The notes beneath the pieces are model-generated. The model worked only from the letters and a program-made list of their open reading frames with translations, ran no database searches and was not told the DNA's origin. The position numbers were made by a program, and so were the translations under genes. A stretch of DNA of 64,000 nucleotides from an archaeon (GTDB taxonomy: Archaea; Nanobdellota; Nanobdellia; Woesearchaeales; UBA9642): the NCBI GenBank assembly GCA_020057295.1, contig JAGVGF010000006.1:1-64000 (forward strand), in the 5' to 3' direction. Numbering within the stretch: position 1 is the first letter of the stretch; the number at the start of each line of letters is the position of its first letter. Positions 51,511 to 59,891 of the stretch are shown here, piece after piece.

Positions 51511-52011
51511 ATGGCTGAAATTAAGACATTAATCGATGGCAAATCTTTATCTTACGAAGGAGTATTTAATATTAAAGAATTGTATAAGATTATTGATACA
51601 TGGTTTAAGGACAGAGGATATGATAAACAGGAAATTAAAAACTGGGAAGATGTTAGTGAGAACGAGAAACAGATAGTTCTAGAGATAATACCTTATAAGA
51701 AAATTTCAGACTATGCAAGAATTGACATTAGAATATTTATGATATTTTCTAGACTTTCAGAGATTGAAGTAGAAAAAGATAATTTAAGATTTAAAATGAA
51801 CAAGGGTCGTGCAGAATTCTACTTCGACGCATATGTAGTCACAGATTATGAGAATAAGTGGCAAACTAGACCCATATTTTTCTTTATAAAAAACATTATT
51901 GAAAAATTTATCTACAGAATGTACACTGTAACATATGATTCTGAAGCCATAAGAGATACTACAGAAATAGAGAACGAAATAAGAAGTTTCCTGAACATGC
52001 AAAGATTCTAG
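51511..52011 (+). CDS. Hypothetical protein, tandem pair member 2
   Basis: 166-aa paralogue of the preceding gene, starting 10 bp after it with CGGTGAATT. Same succession of YEGVF helix, ARIDIRIF strand, KGRAEFYFDAYVVTDYENKW strand pair and C-terminal amphipathic helix ending FLNM. Function unknown; two related subunits may pair. Confidence 0.75.
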   Translation: MAEIKTLIDGKSLSYEGVFNIKELYKIIDTWFKDRGYDKQEIKNWEDVSENEKQIVLEIIPYKKISDYARIDIRIFMIFSRLSEIEVEKDNLRFKMNKGRAEFYFDAYVVTDYENKWQTRPIFFFIKNIIEKFIYRMYTVTYDSEAIRDTTEIENEIRSFLNMQRF

Positions 52012-52067
52012 ATTCTATCATTACCTTTAAAAACCGATTATTATTCTTTAATATTAATAGTATTACT

Positions 52068-52149
52068 GCCGTGGTGGCACAACCTGGTACTGCGCAAGCC
52101 TGGAAAGCTTGTTTCGAAAGATTTCCCGGTTCAAATCCGGGCCACGGCG
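52068..52149 (+). tRNA. tRNA-Ser (anticodon GGA)
   Basis: Acceptor GCCGTGG/CCACGGC with G73, anticodon stem CAAGC/GCTTG around CTGGAAA (anticodon GGA), T arm CCCGG-TTCAAAT-CCGGG. The variable region is a 13-nt UUUCGAAAGAUUU, short for a class II tRNA. D loop contains the usual GG. No intron, no encoded CCA. Confidence 0.93.
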
Positions 52150-52225
52150 TATATATTTTCTATAAACACATTCAACTCAATACATTTTAGGAATATTTAA
52201 AAACGACATCTAATACAGCTTCTAT

Positions 52226-52924
52226 GTGATAGATACCATTAATCCTAAATGGGCAATTAATAAGAAGAAGATAGATATAATATTTATTATAGCCATAGTT
52301 TTATTATTATGGTTAACTGTAATTTCCGCGTTTATTAGTCCAGAATCTGTTAAAGACTGTATATTTGCAATCCTTGTTATGGGTATATTTTATACAGTAC
52401 AGAAAAGATATCACGTACCAATAATTATAATAATCATAGCAATATTACCATTTTTCTTTCACCTATGTGGTGTGATTTTCTTATTCTACGAGGAATTAAT
52501 ATTGGGTATTGGTTATGATAAAATAATACATTTTGTAAACGCATTTTCAGGAACCATTGTCGCTTTTTATCTTTTAATAGCACACTCTAAAAAAATGCCT
52601 TTATTAAAAGTTTTTGCTGCAATATTAATAGTTGTGGGAATAGGTGCAATAGTTGAGAATATAGAATTTATTGGATCAAAATATCTTGACATGAAAGGAC
52701 CAACAATCTTAAGTCAAGACAGTTTTTCAGCTAGTGTAAAAAATTCAATACTAAAAAGATTCACGTTATCAGAACAAGTACAAATAGATATGATAGAACA
52801 AGATACGCCCTGGGATATGTTATTTAACACTATAGGTACAATAGCAGGAGCATTAGTCATCTGGATGTTATGGCATGTTGATAAGGAATATCTTAAAGAA
52901 AGAACACATGTTCACGAAGAATAA
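52226..52924 (+). CDS. DUF2238-like membrane protein
   Basis: 232-aa integral membrane protein with about six helices. Conserved-looking motifs YDKIIHFVNAFSGT and a late TPWDMLFNTIGTIAGALVIWM resemble DUF2238/YjdF. GTG start at 52226, 28 bp after ATATTTAAAAAC, so it is probably leaderless; the overlapping ATG reads straight into a stop. Function unknown. Confidence 0.75.
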   Translation: MIDTINPKWAINKKKIDIIFIIAIVLLLWLTVISAFISPESVKDCIFAILVMGIFYTVQKRYHVPIIIIIIAILPFFFHLCGVIFLFYEELILGIGYDKIIHFVNAFSGTIVAFYLLIAHSKKMPLLKVFAAILIVVGIGAIVENIEFIGSKYLDMKGPTILSQDSFSASVKNSILKRFTLSEQVQIDMIEQDTPWDMLFNTIGTIAGALVIWMLWHVDKEYLKERTHVHEE

Positions 52925-53008
52925 CTTCTGACAAGCAATAATTAATTACTAAGTAAGGTATCGTTTTCTATACCGCACATATTTAAATTATTGTGCTTTA
53001 CTGTATAT

Positions 53009-53719
53009 ATGAAGAACGTATTATATTATAAATTTGTGAAATTGCAAGATTTAGAAAAATTACAATCAAATCATGAAAATGTTTGCAAGAAACTAAATCT
53101 ACTTGGAAAAGTAATTCTCGCACCAGAAGGTATAAATGGATGTTTATCTGGAGAAGAAAACAACATTGAAGCATATGTTAAATTTATTAAAAAAGAATTT
53201 TCTATAAAAGATATAGATATAAAAATAACAAATACGAAGGAACATAATTTTAGAAAGCTTTGGATAAAAATAAAGCCACAGATTATTGGAACTAAGAATT
53301 GGAATGCTAATATAGAGAATACTGCAGAGTATATTGAGCCTTCTGAATTAAAGAAATTACTTGACAACAAAGAAGAAGTATATATTATTGATGCACGAAA
53401 TAACTATGAATATGATTCAGGACATTTTTCAAATGCACTTTATCCTAATATTAAAACATTTAGTGTATTTCATGATCTAATTAAGGATTTAGAGCACTTA
53501 AAAGACAAACAAATTGTGACGTATTGCACTGGAGGAATTCGTTGTGAGAAGGCATCAGCATTCCTAAAAGAGAATGGATTTACTAATGTTAAACAACTTC
53601 ATGGCGGAGTAATCAATTACGCTAAAAAGAATGGTTCATCACATTGGGAAGGCAAATGTCTAGTATTTGACAATAGGAATGAATTAGATATGGATGATAT
53701 AAAGAATTTTTCGGATTAG
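53009..53719 (+). CDS. trhO: TrhO-like rhodanese-domain protein (UPF0176)
   Basis: 236 aa with an acylphosphatase-like N-terminal domain (EGINGCLSGEENNIEAYVKFIK) and a rhodanese domain with active loop CTGGIRCE (about 177-184). This matches TrhO, which hydroxylates U34 of certain tRNAs in bacteria. The family's C-terminal extension (SHWEGKCLVFDNR) is present. Start at the ATG 53009, about 26 bp after ATTTAAAT, in place of the ORF-track GTG. Confidence 0.9.
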   Translation: MKNVLYYKFVKLQDLEKLQSNHENVCKKLNLLGKVILAPEGINGCLSGEENNIEAYVKFIKKEFSIKDIDIKITNTKEHNFRKLWIKIKPQIIGTKNWNANIENTAEYIEPSELKKLLDNKEEVYIIDARNNYEYDSGHFSNALYPNIKTFSVFHDLIKDLEHLKDKQIVTYCTGGIRCEKASAFLKENGFTNVKQLHGGVINYAKKNGSSHWEGKCLVFDNRNELDMDDIKNFSD

Positions 53720-53755
53720 AGTAAACAATCAACTATTTTAACTTCTGTTCAAATC

Positions 53756-53783
53756 TGTTACGTTACGCGTAACATTTATAAAT
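53756..53783 (+). promoter_or_regulatory. L1 operon promoter: palindrome plus TATA box
   Basis: TGTTACG-N5-CGTAACA (53756-53774) runs directly into TTTATAAAT (53775-53783). Same palindrome and same join to TATA as the tRNA-Thr promoter at 7466-7493. Predicted start near 53805 gives a leader of about 70 nt. Confidence 0.7.
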
Positions 53784-53821
53784 CATCTAAAATTCCCTAT
53801 ACTATACCCGTTAGGCATACA

Positions 53822-53879
53822 GTCAATGATTCTATTGACCGCTGTCTGTTCACTACAATCATGTAGGAGGGCCACATGA
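53822..53879 (+). promoter_or_regulatory. L1 leader hairpin and overlapping short uORF
   Basis: GTCAAT-GATTCT-ATTGAC hairpin (53822-53839). A 17-codon uORF from ATG 53826 ends TGA at 53877-53879, overlapping the L1 start as ATGA. The hairpin is a candidate L1 autoregulatory site, as known for other archaeal L1 mRNAs. Confidence 0.45.
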
Positions 53880-54532
53880 ATAAAAAAGAATGCTTAGAAG
53901 TAATACAAAAGTTAAGGAAAGATAATCCTAAGAAGAAATTTGTACAGATGGTAGACTTAATCATAAATCTACAAGATTTAGACTTTAAGAAGCCAGAACA
54001 TCAGATTGATTTCTACATAACATTACCACATAATACTGGTAAGCAAAAGAAAATTGCAGCATTAGTAGATGTAGATTTATTTGATGAAGCAAAGGCTAGT
54101 TGTGATATGGTCATTCCATTGTATCAATTTGAAGAGTATGCAAAAGATAAGAAAAAAATCAAGAAGCTTGCAAAGCAGAATGATTATTTTATTGCACAAT
54201 CAACATTAATGGCTAAGATTGCAGCAACATTCGGTAGAGTTTTAGGTCCAAAGAATAAAATGCCTAATCCAAAAGCAGGATGTGTTGTATTACCAAGAAC
54301 TAATCTTAAACCATTATATGATAAATTACAAAAGACAATAAGAATATTAGCAAGAAATAAACCAATAGTACAACTAACTATAGGCAAAGAAGACATGACT
54401 GATGAACAGCTAGCAGACAACTTGTTAATAATATACGATCAATTAATACATCATTTACCTAAAGAAAAAAATAATCTGAAAAACATTTTCATCAAGACCA
54501 CAATGGGTCCTGCAATGAAGGTGGAGGTATAA
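53876..54532 (+). CDS. rpl1: Ribosomal protein uL1
   Basis: 218-aa uL1, forming the 50S L1 stalk that guides deacylated tRNA. Typical archaeal sequence: FYITLPHNTGKQKKIAAL, then IAATFGRVLGPKNKMPNPKAG and the closing KTTMGPAMKVEV. Ribosome-binding site GGAGGG. First gene of the L1-L10-P1 operon. In other archaea L1 represses its own mRNA. Confidence 0.97.
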   Translation: MNKKECLEVIQKLRKDNPKKKFVQMVDLIINLQDLDFKKPEHQIDFYITLPHNTGKQKKIAALVDVDLFDEAKASCDMVIPLYQFEEYAKDKKKIKKLAKQNDYFIAQSTLMAKIAATFGRVLGPKNKMPNPKAGCVVLPRTNLKPLYDKLQKTIRILARNKPIVQLTIGKEDMTDEQLADNLLIIYDQLIHHLPKEKNNLKNIFIKTTMGPAMKVEV

Positions 54533-54533
54533 G

Positions 54534-55415
54534 ATGACACTTAGCGACTCCACGGTAAAAGGTAAAGGCAGAGCGCATGTATCTGATGCTAAATTAAAGG
54601 CTGTTCAAGATATTAAAGATGTCATTGAACATTATCCTGTTATTGCAATCATAAATTTAGAAAATCTTCCAGCAAGACAATTGCAGAAGATGAAAACTAA
54701 ATTAAGAAAAGATTTAGAGATAAAGGTTGCAAAGAAAAGCGTAATTGAACATGCACTACAGCTTTCTACTAAAAAAAATATAGGAAAATTATCAGAATAT
54801 CTTGTTGGTAGTCCAGCATTATTATTAAGTAAAGAAAATCCGTTTAAAGTTTACAAATTATTAAAACAGAGTAAAAGTGCAGCAGCAATAAAAGCTGGAC
54901 AAATTACTCCTAAAGATTTAGTACTACCGGCTGGTCCAACACCATTCGCTCCAGGTCCAATAATCGGAGAGCTTGGAATGTTAAAAATCAAAGCAGGAAT
55001 CGAAGCTGGTAAAGTAGTTATTAAGGAAGATGCACATGTCGCAAGTAAAGGCGATGTTGTTAACGACAAATTATCATCATTATTACAAAGACTAGGAATA
55101 GAACCAATGGAGATAGGTTTGAATCTTGTCGCAGCATACGAGAATGGCGAGATATTAGTAGGAGATGTCTTGGATATTGATGAAAAAGTATTCATGGAAA
55201 AATTACAGACAGCAGCTAGAGATGCATTAAATTTAGCAGTTGAAGTAGCATATCCATCAAATGATACAATTACATTACTGATACAGAAATCATACAGAGA
55301 AAGTAAAGCAATAGCATTAGAAAGAGATATATTAGCAGACGCAGTAGTAGAGCAAATATTATCTAAAGCTGATGCACAAGCAAATGCTGTATCGGAAATA
55401 GTCAATAAAGAATAA
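54534..55415 (+). CDS. rpl10: Ribosomal protein uL10 (P0)
   Basis: 293-aa archaeal P0, the stalk base. N-terminal rRNA-binding domain (LENLPARQLQKMKTKLRKDLEIKVAKKSVIEHAL), the archaeal insertion (PAGPTPFAPGPIIGELG), then helices that bind P1 dimers. The usual acidic GLGALFG-type tail shared with P1 is missing; the protein ends SEIVNKE. Starts 1 nt after the L1 stop codon. Confidence 0.96.
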   Translation: MTLSDSTVKGKGRAHVSDAKLKAVQDIKDVIEHYPVIAIINLENLPARQLQKMKTKLRKDLEIKVAKKSVIEHALQLSTKKNIGKLSEYLVGSPALLLSKENPFKVYKLLKQSKSAAAIKAGQITPKDLVLPAGPTPFAPGPIIGELGMLKIKAGIEAGKVVIKEDAHVASKGDVVNDKLSSLLQRLGIEPMEIGLNLVAAYENGEILVGDVLDIDEKVFMEKLQTAARDALNLAVEVAYPSNDTITLLIQKSYRESKAIALERDILADAVVEQILSKADAQANAVSEIVNKE

Positions 55416-55478
55416 GTTGACAATAATATTTAAAAAAATACAGAATATAACAAGATTATATTTTTGGAGGTACATAAA

Positions 55479-55781
55479 ATGGAGTACGTATATGCCGCAA
55501 TGCTTTTACACAAAGCAGGACACAAAGTAGATGAACAACACGTTAAAAAAGTATTAGAAGCAGCAGGCGCAAAGGTCGATGATGGCCGAGTAAAGGCACT
55601 AGTTGCAGCATTAGAAGGTGTTAATATTGACGAAGCAATAAAGAATGCAGCAGTCATGGCAGCACCTGTAGCAGCAGTAGCAGCAGAACATAAGCCAGCA
55701 GCAGCAAAGAAAGACGATAAAAAAGAAGAAAAACAAGCTGAAGAGCAGTCAGCAGCAGGCTTAAGCGCATTATTCGGATAA
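55479..55781 (+). CDS. rpl12: Ribosomal protein P1 (L12)
   Basis: 100-aa P1 stalk protein. N-terminal dimerisation domain [30 protein letters not shown], an Ala/Lys/Glu-rich hinge and the conserved factor-binding tail [10 protein letters not shown]. The start at 55479 has GGAGG 8 nt upstream; the ORF-track start is a TTG within that site. Confidence 0.96.
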   Translation: MEYVYAAMLLHKAGHKVDEQHVKKVLEAAGAKVDDGRVKALVAALEGVNIDEAIKNAAVMAAPVAAVAAEHKPAAAKKDDKKEEKQAEEQSAAGLSALFG

Positions 55782-55858
55782 AACCGAAAATATTTTTTAT
55801 TTTAATACTATTTTTAACAAATATTTTTTATTAAATTGTTTAAGGTGAATTACCTAAA

Positions 55859-56746
55859 ATGTTGGATGAATCAGAAATTTCAAAGTTATTAGCAGAGTAC
55901 AATAGTGTTAAGACAGAAGTTAGAGATTTAAGAAATAAGATTAATTTTCTTGACAGAAAAAAAGAAGAACTATTTAGAGAAAAGAGAAAAATTTCTTCAG
56001 ATATTCATTCTAGAATAAGAGTTGCTAAAGATTCTAAAGATAAACGTAACAATTTAACTGAAGCTGTAAAAAACACAAAACATTCTAAGGAAGAGATTGA
56101 AGCAAAAATTATCGTATTAGACGAGGAAGTAAAGAAATTACGTGAAGAGAAATCTAAGGTTTTACAGAAGAGCGGTGTTGAAGATCCTATGATGTTAAAG
56201 AAAAACATCAAAAAATTAGAATTCAAAATTGAAACTGAAGGTTTAACATTTGAGAAAGAAAAAGAGATGATGAAAGTTCTTTCTAAGATGAAGAAGCAGT
56301 ATGAAAATACAAAATCTATAAGTGATATCGAGAATAAATTAGGTTCTAAATTCCGTGAATTAAGAGATTTAAGAACAATGATAGATATGACTAAGAAGAT
56401 TGTTCAAGTATCGGCTAAAGAATCACAAAAACATCACGTTGAATTAATCGAATCATCCAAAGAGATTGATGAACTAAAGAAAAAAGAAGATGATTTTGAA
56501 GGCAATGCAAACAAGTTTAAAGCAGAAATATCAGAGCTGAATCAAGAATTAGATAAAAAGTTTGAATTAATGAACTCATTAAAACAGAAATTAACAGATA
56601 ACAATGTTAGATTAAAAGAAGATCAAGAAAAATCTAATCACGAGATATTGAAGCAAAAGGATGAACAAGTCCAAGAAAAAATTAAGACAGGAAAGAAATT
56701 AACAACAGAAGATTTATTAATTCTACAGCGAACAATGAAAAATTAA
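55859..56746 (+). CDS. COG1340-like archaeal coiled-coil protein
   Basis: 295 aa almost wholly coiled coil, with the archaeal COG1340 pattern: ELLAEYNSVKTEVRDLRNKI-type start, a central loop (VEDPMMLKKNIKKLEFKIETEGLTFEKEKEMMKVLSKMKK), then a second antiparallel coil. Conserved in archaea, often near translation genes; suspected to act with ribosomes, but unproven. Confidence 0.8.
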   Translation: MLDESEISKLLAEYNSVKTEVRDLRNKINFLDRKKEELFREKRKISSDIHSRIRVAKDSKDKRNNLTEAVKNTKHSKEEIEAKIIVLDEEVKKLREEKSKVLQKSGVEDPMMLKKNIKKLEFKIETEGLTFEKEKEMMKVLSKMKKQYENTKSISDIENKLGSKFRELRDLRTMIDMTKKIVQVSAKESQKHHVELIESSKEIDELKKKEDDFEGNANKFKAEISELNQELDKKFELMNSLKQKLTDNNVRLKEDQEKSNHEILKQKDEQVQEKIKTGKKLTTEDLLILQRTMKN

Positions 56747-56823
56747 GTTATATTATACATTCTCAAAATATATTATAATCTTATTTTATCAAACTTTTTA
56801 AATTCTAATTATTAATCAATAAC

Positions 56824-57231
56824 ATGACATGCCCATTCTGCGATGTTAAAACACACGTTAAGAAAATAGTTAAGGATTTTAAATATTGTAGAGTAATATT
56901 TTGTAACCCAAGATTAATGCCTGGACATCTTTTAGTTATACCAAAAAGACATGTAGAAAAATTATCTGAATTAGATCAGAAAGAGCTTAAGGAATTAATC
57001 ACTGTTCTAATAAACTATCAGGAAAAATTATTGAAAATAAGTCCTGGATGTGACATAAAGCAACATTACAGTCCATATCTAAAAGAAGGTAGATTGAAAG
57101 TTAGACATCTACATCTTCAACTCCAACCAAGAAGAAAAAATGACGCATATTACAAACATGCAAAACTTGCATCGTTATACAAAAATATTACAAATAAAGA
57201 AATAAAAGATGTGATGAAAAAATTAAAATAA
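56824..57231 (+). CDS. HIT-family nucleotide-binding protein
   Basis: 135-aa HIT protein. Zinc-like CPFC at the start, the hydrophobic PGHLLVIPKRHVEKLSEL strand, and the active-site motif RHLHLQLQ. The HIT triad HxHxHxx appears as HxHxQ, as in GalT-like/Apa-type nucleotidyl-transferases. Catalytic class is therefore uncertain. Leaderless start. Confidence 0.85.
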   Translation: MTCPFCDVKTHVKKIVKDFKYCRVIFCNPRLMPGHLLVIPKRHVEKLSELDQKELKELITVLINYQEKLLKISPGCDIKQHYSPYLKEGRLKVRHLHLQLQPRRKNDAYYKHAKLASLYKNITNKEIKDVMKKLK

Positions 57232-57296
57232 GAGTAAATCGAGATAAGTAGTTATCTTTATCAAAATTTATAAATTCTATTAGCATTATTAGAAGC

Positions 57297-58055
57297 ATGA
57301 CACTATACTTTATAGGTATCGGACTATGTGATGAGAACGATATAACTGTTAGAGGTCTAGAAACTGTCAGAAAATGCGATGTAGTTTATTTAGAGAAATA
57401 TACTTCTGTGCTTCAATGTCCTATTGAAGATTTGGAAAAATTATATCATAAAAAAATTATTCTTGCAGATCGTGAACTTGTTGAAAGAAGAGCCTATGAA
57501 ATTTATGAAGGCGCTAAAGATAAAAATGTTGCTTTCTTAGTTGTCGGAGATATTTTTGGCGCTACAACACATACAGATTTGATGTTAAGAGCTAAAGAGA
57601 ATGGTGTTGAATGTGAATTTATTCACAATGCATCAATAATTAATGCTGTAGGTATTGTGGGATTAGAATTGTATAAGTATGGAAAAACAACAAGCATTCC
57701 ATTCGCAACAGAGAGTTTTAAGCCAGAGACACCCTATGAAGTCATTAAGATGAATCGAAAAGATGGATTACATGCTTTAGTTTTGCTTGATTTAAGACCT
57801 GATGAAAGTAAATTTTTAACAATCAATGAAGCTATAAGATACTTATTACACATTGAAAATAATCGTAAAGAAAATGTATTCACTGAAGATACCGTATGTG
57901 TTGGATGTGCACGTATAGGATGTAAAGATTTTAAGATCAAAATTGGTAAGGCTAAAGATTTACAGCATGAAGATTTCGGCAGACCATTACATTGTCTAAT
58001 TATACCCGGAACATTACACTTCATCGAAGAAGAAGCACTAAAACAGTGGGAATAG
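57297..58055 (+). CDS. dph5: Diphthine synthase
   Basis: 252-aa SAM-dependent methyltransferase of the tetrapyrrole-methylase fold that trimethylates the modified His of aEF2 during diphthamide synthesis. Signature LYFIGIGLCDENDITVRGLE, then VVGDIFGATTHTDL and HNASIINAVGIVGLELYKYGKT. About 250 aa is normal. Other diphthamide genes are not in the window. Confidence 0.95.
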   Translation: MTLYFIGIGLCDENDITVRGLETVRKCDVVYLEKYTSVLQCPIEDLEKLYHKKIILADRELVERRAYEIYEGAKDKNVAFLVVGDIFGATTHTDLMLRAKENGVECEFIHNASIINAVGIVGLELYKYGKTTSIPFATESFKPETPYEVIKMNRKDGLHALVLLDLRPDESKFLTINEAIRYLLHIENNRKENVFTEDTVCVGCARIGCKDFKIKIGKAKDLQHEDFGRPLHCLIIPGTLHFIEEEALKQWE

Positions 58056-58089
58056 TAACCTATTTAAATACGGATTATTATAATCTATC

Positions 58090-58578
58090 ATGTTTAAAAG
58101 AGGTTCGAGAATGCGTCTTAAACGCAGATTCTATAAGAGAGGTATTTCTCCATTAATAGCTACTGTTCTATTGATAGCTTTCGCTGTATCTATTGGTACA
58201 ATGATTATGAATTGGGGAAAAGATGCTGTGGCTGTCGGTGATTGTACAGAAGCTAAACTTGAAACTCAAGTGATTAATTCTAAACCATTATTTTGCTATG
58301 ATACATTAAACAACAAGGTTAATGTAATGGTCAAGAACGTTGGGAGTGTAGATGTTACTAGATTGAAGATGCGTGTAATAACTCCTGATTTTAATACTGA
58401 AGATAGAGAAATAGTTGATAGTAGTATCAAAGCAGGAGATATTAAAACTAAAAATATTGATTATACTAAAGCTGGAAAATTCCGTGTAGAAATAATACCT
58501 GTAATCACTGTTGGCGGAAAAGAAAAAATTTGTTCTGAAAAATACATATTTGTAGATGATATAGATCGATGTAACTAA
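58090..58578 (+). CDS. Type IV pilin-like protein (archaellin/pilin N-terminal domain)
   Basis: 162 aa with a basic leader (MFKRGSRMRLKRRFYKRG) before ISPLIATVLLIAFAVSIGTMIMNW, the archaeal pilin/archaellin N-terminal helix with a G-I cleavage site. The rest is a beta-rich extracellular domain with Cys at both ends. Separate from the 46-48 kb pilin locus and of a different subfamily. A start at the internal ATG (58111) is possible. Confidence 0.85.
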   Translation: MFKRGSRMRLKRRFYKRGISPLIATVLLIAFAVSIGTMIMNWGKDAVAVGDCTEAKLETQVINSKPLFCYDTLNNKVNVMVKNVGSVDVTRLKMRVITPDFNTEDREIVDSSIKAGDIKTKNIDYTKAGKFRVEIIPVITVGGKEKICSEKYIFVDDIDRCN

Positions 58579-58622
58579 TTCTAAATAACTTTATAAAAAC
58601 ATCTAACATAACAATTAGTGAT

Positions 58623-59411
58623 ATGGAACTCCGTTTAAACATTAATAAGACTATTGAACAGAATGCCGAAGTGTACTTTGAGAAAGCCAAAAAGTATAAG
58701 AAAAAAATTCCTGGAATATTAAAGACCATAGAATTGTATAAGGATAAACTTTCCAAAGCACAATCAGCGTATGATACTGAACAATCTAAACCTAAAATTG
58801 AAAAGATTAAGAAAGAATGGTTCGAAAAATTCAGATGGTTTATATCATCTGATGGATTCTTAGTTATTGGTGGAAGAGATGCAACTACTAATGAGATTAT
58901 AGTTAAAAAATATATGAATAAGAATGAGATAGTATTTCATACAGAATTGCCGGGAAGTCCATTTGTAGTAATAAAAAATCCTGATAATCAGAACATACCC
59001 GAACAAACTATCAAAGAATCCGCAGAATTCTGCGCAAGTTTTAGTAAGTCTTGGAAGTCTGGAAGAACAACAGCAGAAGTATATCACATAACTCCAGAAC
59101 AGGTTAGTAAAGAAGCACCGGCTGGAATGGCCGCTCTTGCTAAGGGATCGTTTATGATTAATGGAAAAAGAAATTATGTGAGTCCTGCATTAAATCTTGC
59201 GATATGTAATATTGGCAGAATAATGGCAGGTCCTGTTTCAGCTGTAAAAATACAATGTGAAGATAAGGATTTAAAATATGTAGAAATAATACAAGGTGAA
59301 GATAAATTAAGTGATGTCGGTAAGAAAGTACAGAGAATAATCGGTGGAGAATTGGATGATATAATAAGAAATCTTCCATCAGAATGTGCAATCAAAAAGG
59401 ATAAGAGGTAA
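58623..59411 (+). CDS. Stand-alone NFACT-R domain protein
   Basis: 262-aa protein made of a coiled coil (about 10-70) and an NFACT-R (DUF814) domain: WFISSDGFLVIGGRDATTNEIIVKKYM, then HTELPGSPFVVIK and SKSWKSGRTTAEVYHI. Full RqcH/NEMF proteins also carry an NFACT-N domain of about 450 aa upstream, which is absent here. Involved in ribosome quality control by family. Four nt before the next gene. Confidence 0.85.
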   Translation: MELRLNINKTIEQNAEVYFEKAKKYKKKIPGILKTIELYKDKLSKAQSAYDTEQSKPKIEKIKKEWFEKFRWFISSDGFLVIGGRDATTNEIIVKKYMNKNEIVFHTELPGSPFVVIKNPDNQNIPEQTIKESAEFCASFSKSWKSGRTTAEVYHITPEQVSKEAPAGMAALAKGSFMINGKRNYVSPALNLAICNIGRIMAGPVSAVKIQCEDKDLKYVEIIQGEDKLSDVGKKVQRIIGGELDDIIRNLPSECAIKKDKR

Positions 59412-59415
59412 AGAA

Positions 59416-59676
59416 ATGGATAAAGTATTCAAGGAACTAAGGAAGGAATCAAAAATTTTAGCCCCGAATATAATTATTGGGAAGAATGGTTTAACAGATG
59501 GTGTAATTAGAAATATAAATTTCGAATTAAATAAACAAAAAATTGTAAAGATAAAGATTCTCAAAAGTTATATTGATACGGCAGGGAAAGATAAGACTTT
59601 TGCAGATATAGCAGAAAAAACTGGTGCAAAAGTAGTTCAAAAAATAGGTTTTACGATAAGTTTAACAAAAAGGTAA
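59416..59676 (+). CDS. CRM/YhbY-domain RNA-binding protein
   Basis: 86-aa CRM domain: FKELRKESKILAPNIIIGKNGLTDGVIRNINFELNKQKIVKIKIL, then a GAKVVQKIGFTISLTK strand. YhbY-like proteins bind pre-50S RNA. Start at ATG 59416 (AGAGGTAAAGAA upstream), not the in-frame 59386. Pairs with the NFACT-R gene in one transcript, consistent with ribosome-linked functions. Confidence 0.85.
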   Translation: MDKVFKELRKESKILAPNIIIGKNGLTDGVIRNINFELNKQKIVKIKILKSYIDTAGKDKTFADIAEKTGAKVVQKIGFTISLTKR

Positions 59677-59753
59677 CTTATAGACAAGAGATAAGAGTAT
59701 TCATTCAAGCGTAAGGTTTATAAATATGTGTTTCTAAGGATATTATTGCGTAG

Positions 59754-59886
59754 ATGTTAGTCTCTTTAAAAAGAGGATATTTGTTTAGTAGGCTCATACA
59801 GATGTTTAATTGAGTGTTCAGCCGAGTTCATTGTAGCTAGACATGATTTCGAGAATTCGCTAGCAACTAAACAAATATAAAAGAGG
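59754..59886 (+). promoter_or_regulatory. Long structured leader, putative three-way-junction RNA
   Basis: The promoter GTTTATAAAT (59716-59725) gives a leader of about 145 nt, long for this genome. P1: ATATTTGTTTAGT (59777-59789) pairs perfectly with ACTAAACAAATAT (59866-59878). Within it are GGCT/AGCC (59791/59820) and GCTAG/CTAGC (59836/59860). CTCTT-TAAA-AAGAG precedes it. AAGAGGATAT occurs twice, the second being the ribosome-binding site of the 497-aa gene. A 19-codon uORF runs 59754-59813. Confidence 0.55.
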
Positions 59887-59891
59887 ATATT

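Noticed and set aside
54851-55423. 190-aa ORF antisense to ribosomal protein uL10
   Set aside because: Fully antisense to a certain gene, with Ser/Cys-rich low-information sequence typical of a shadow.
59754-59813. The 19-codon uORF as an independent gene
   Set aside because: It has no ribosome-binding site and lies within the structured leader; noted only as part of that element.
59754-59891. Known riboswitch class (for example SAM, TPP, fluoride)
   Set aside because: I could not match any conserved core of a known class; left as an unassigned structured leader.
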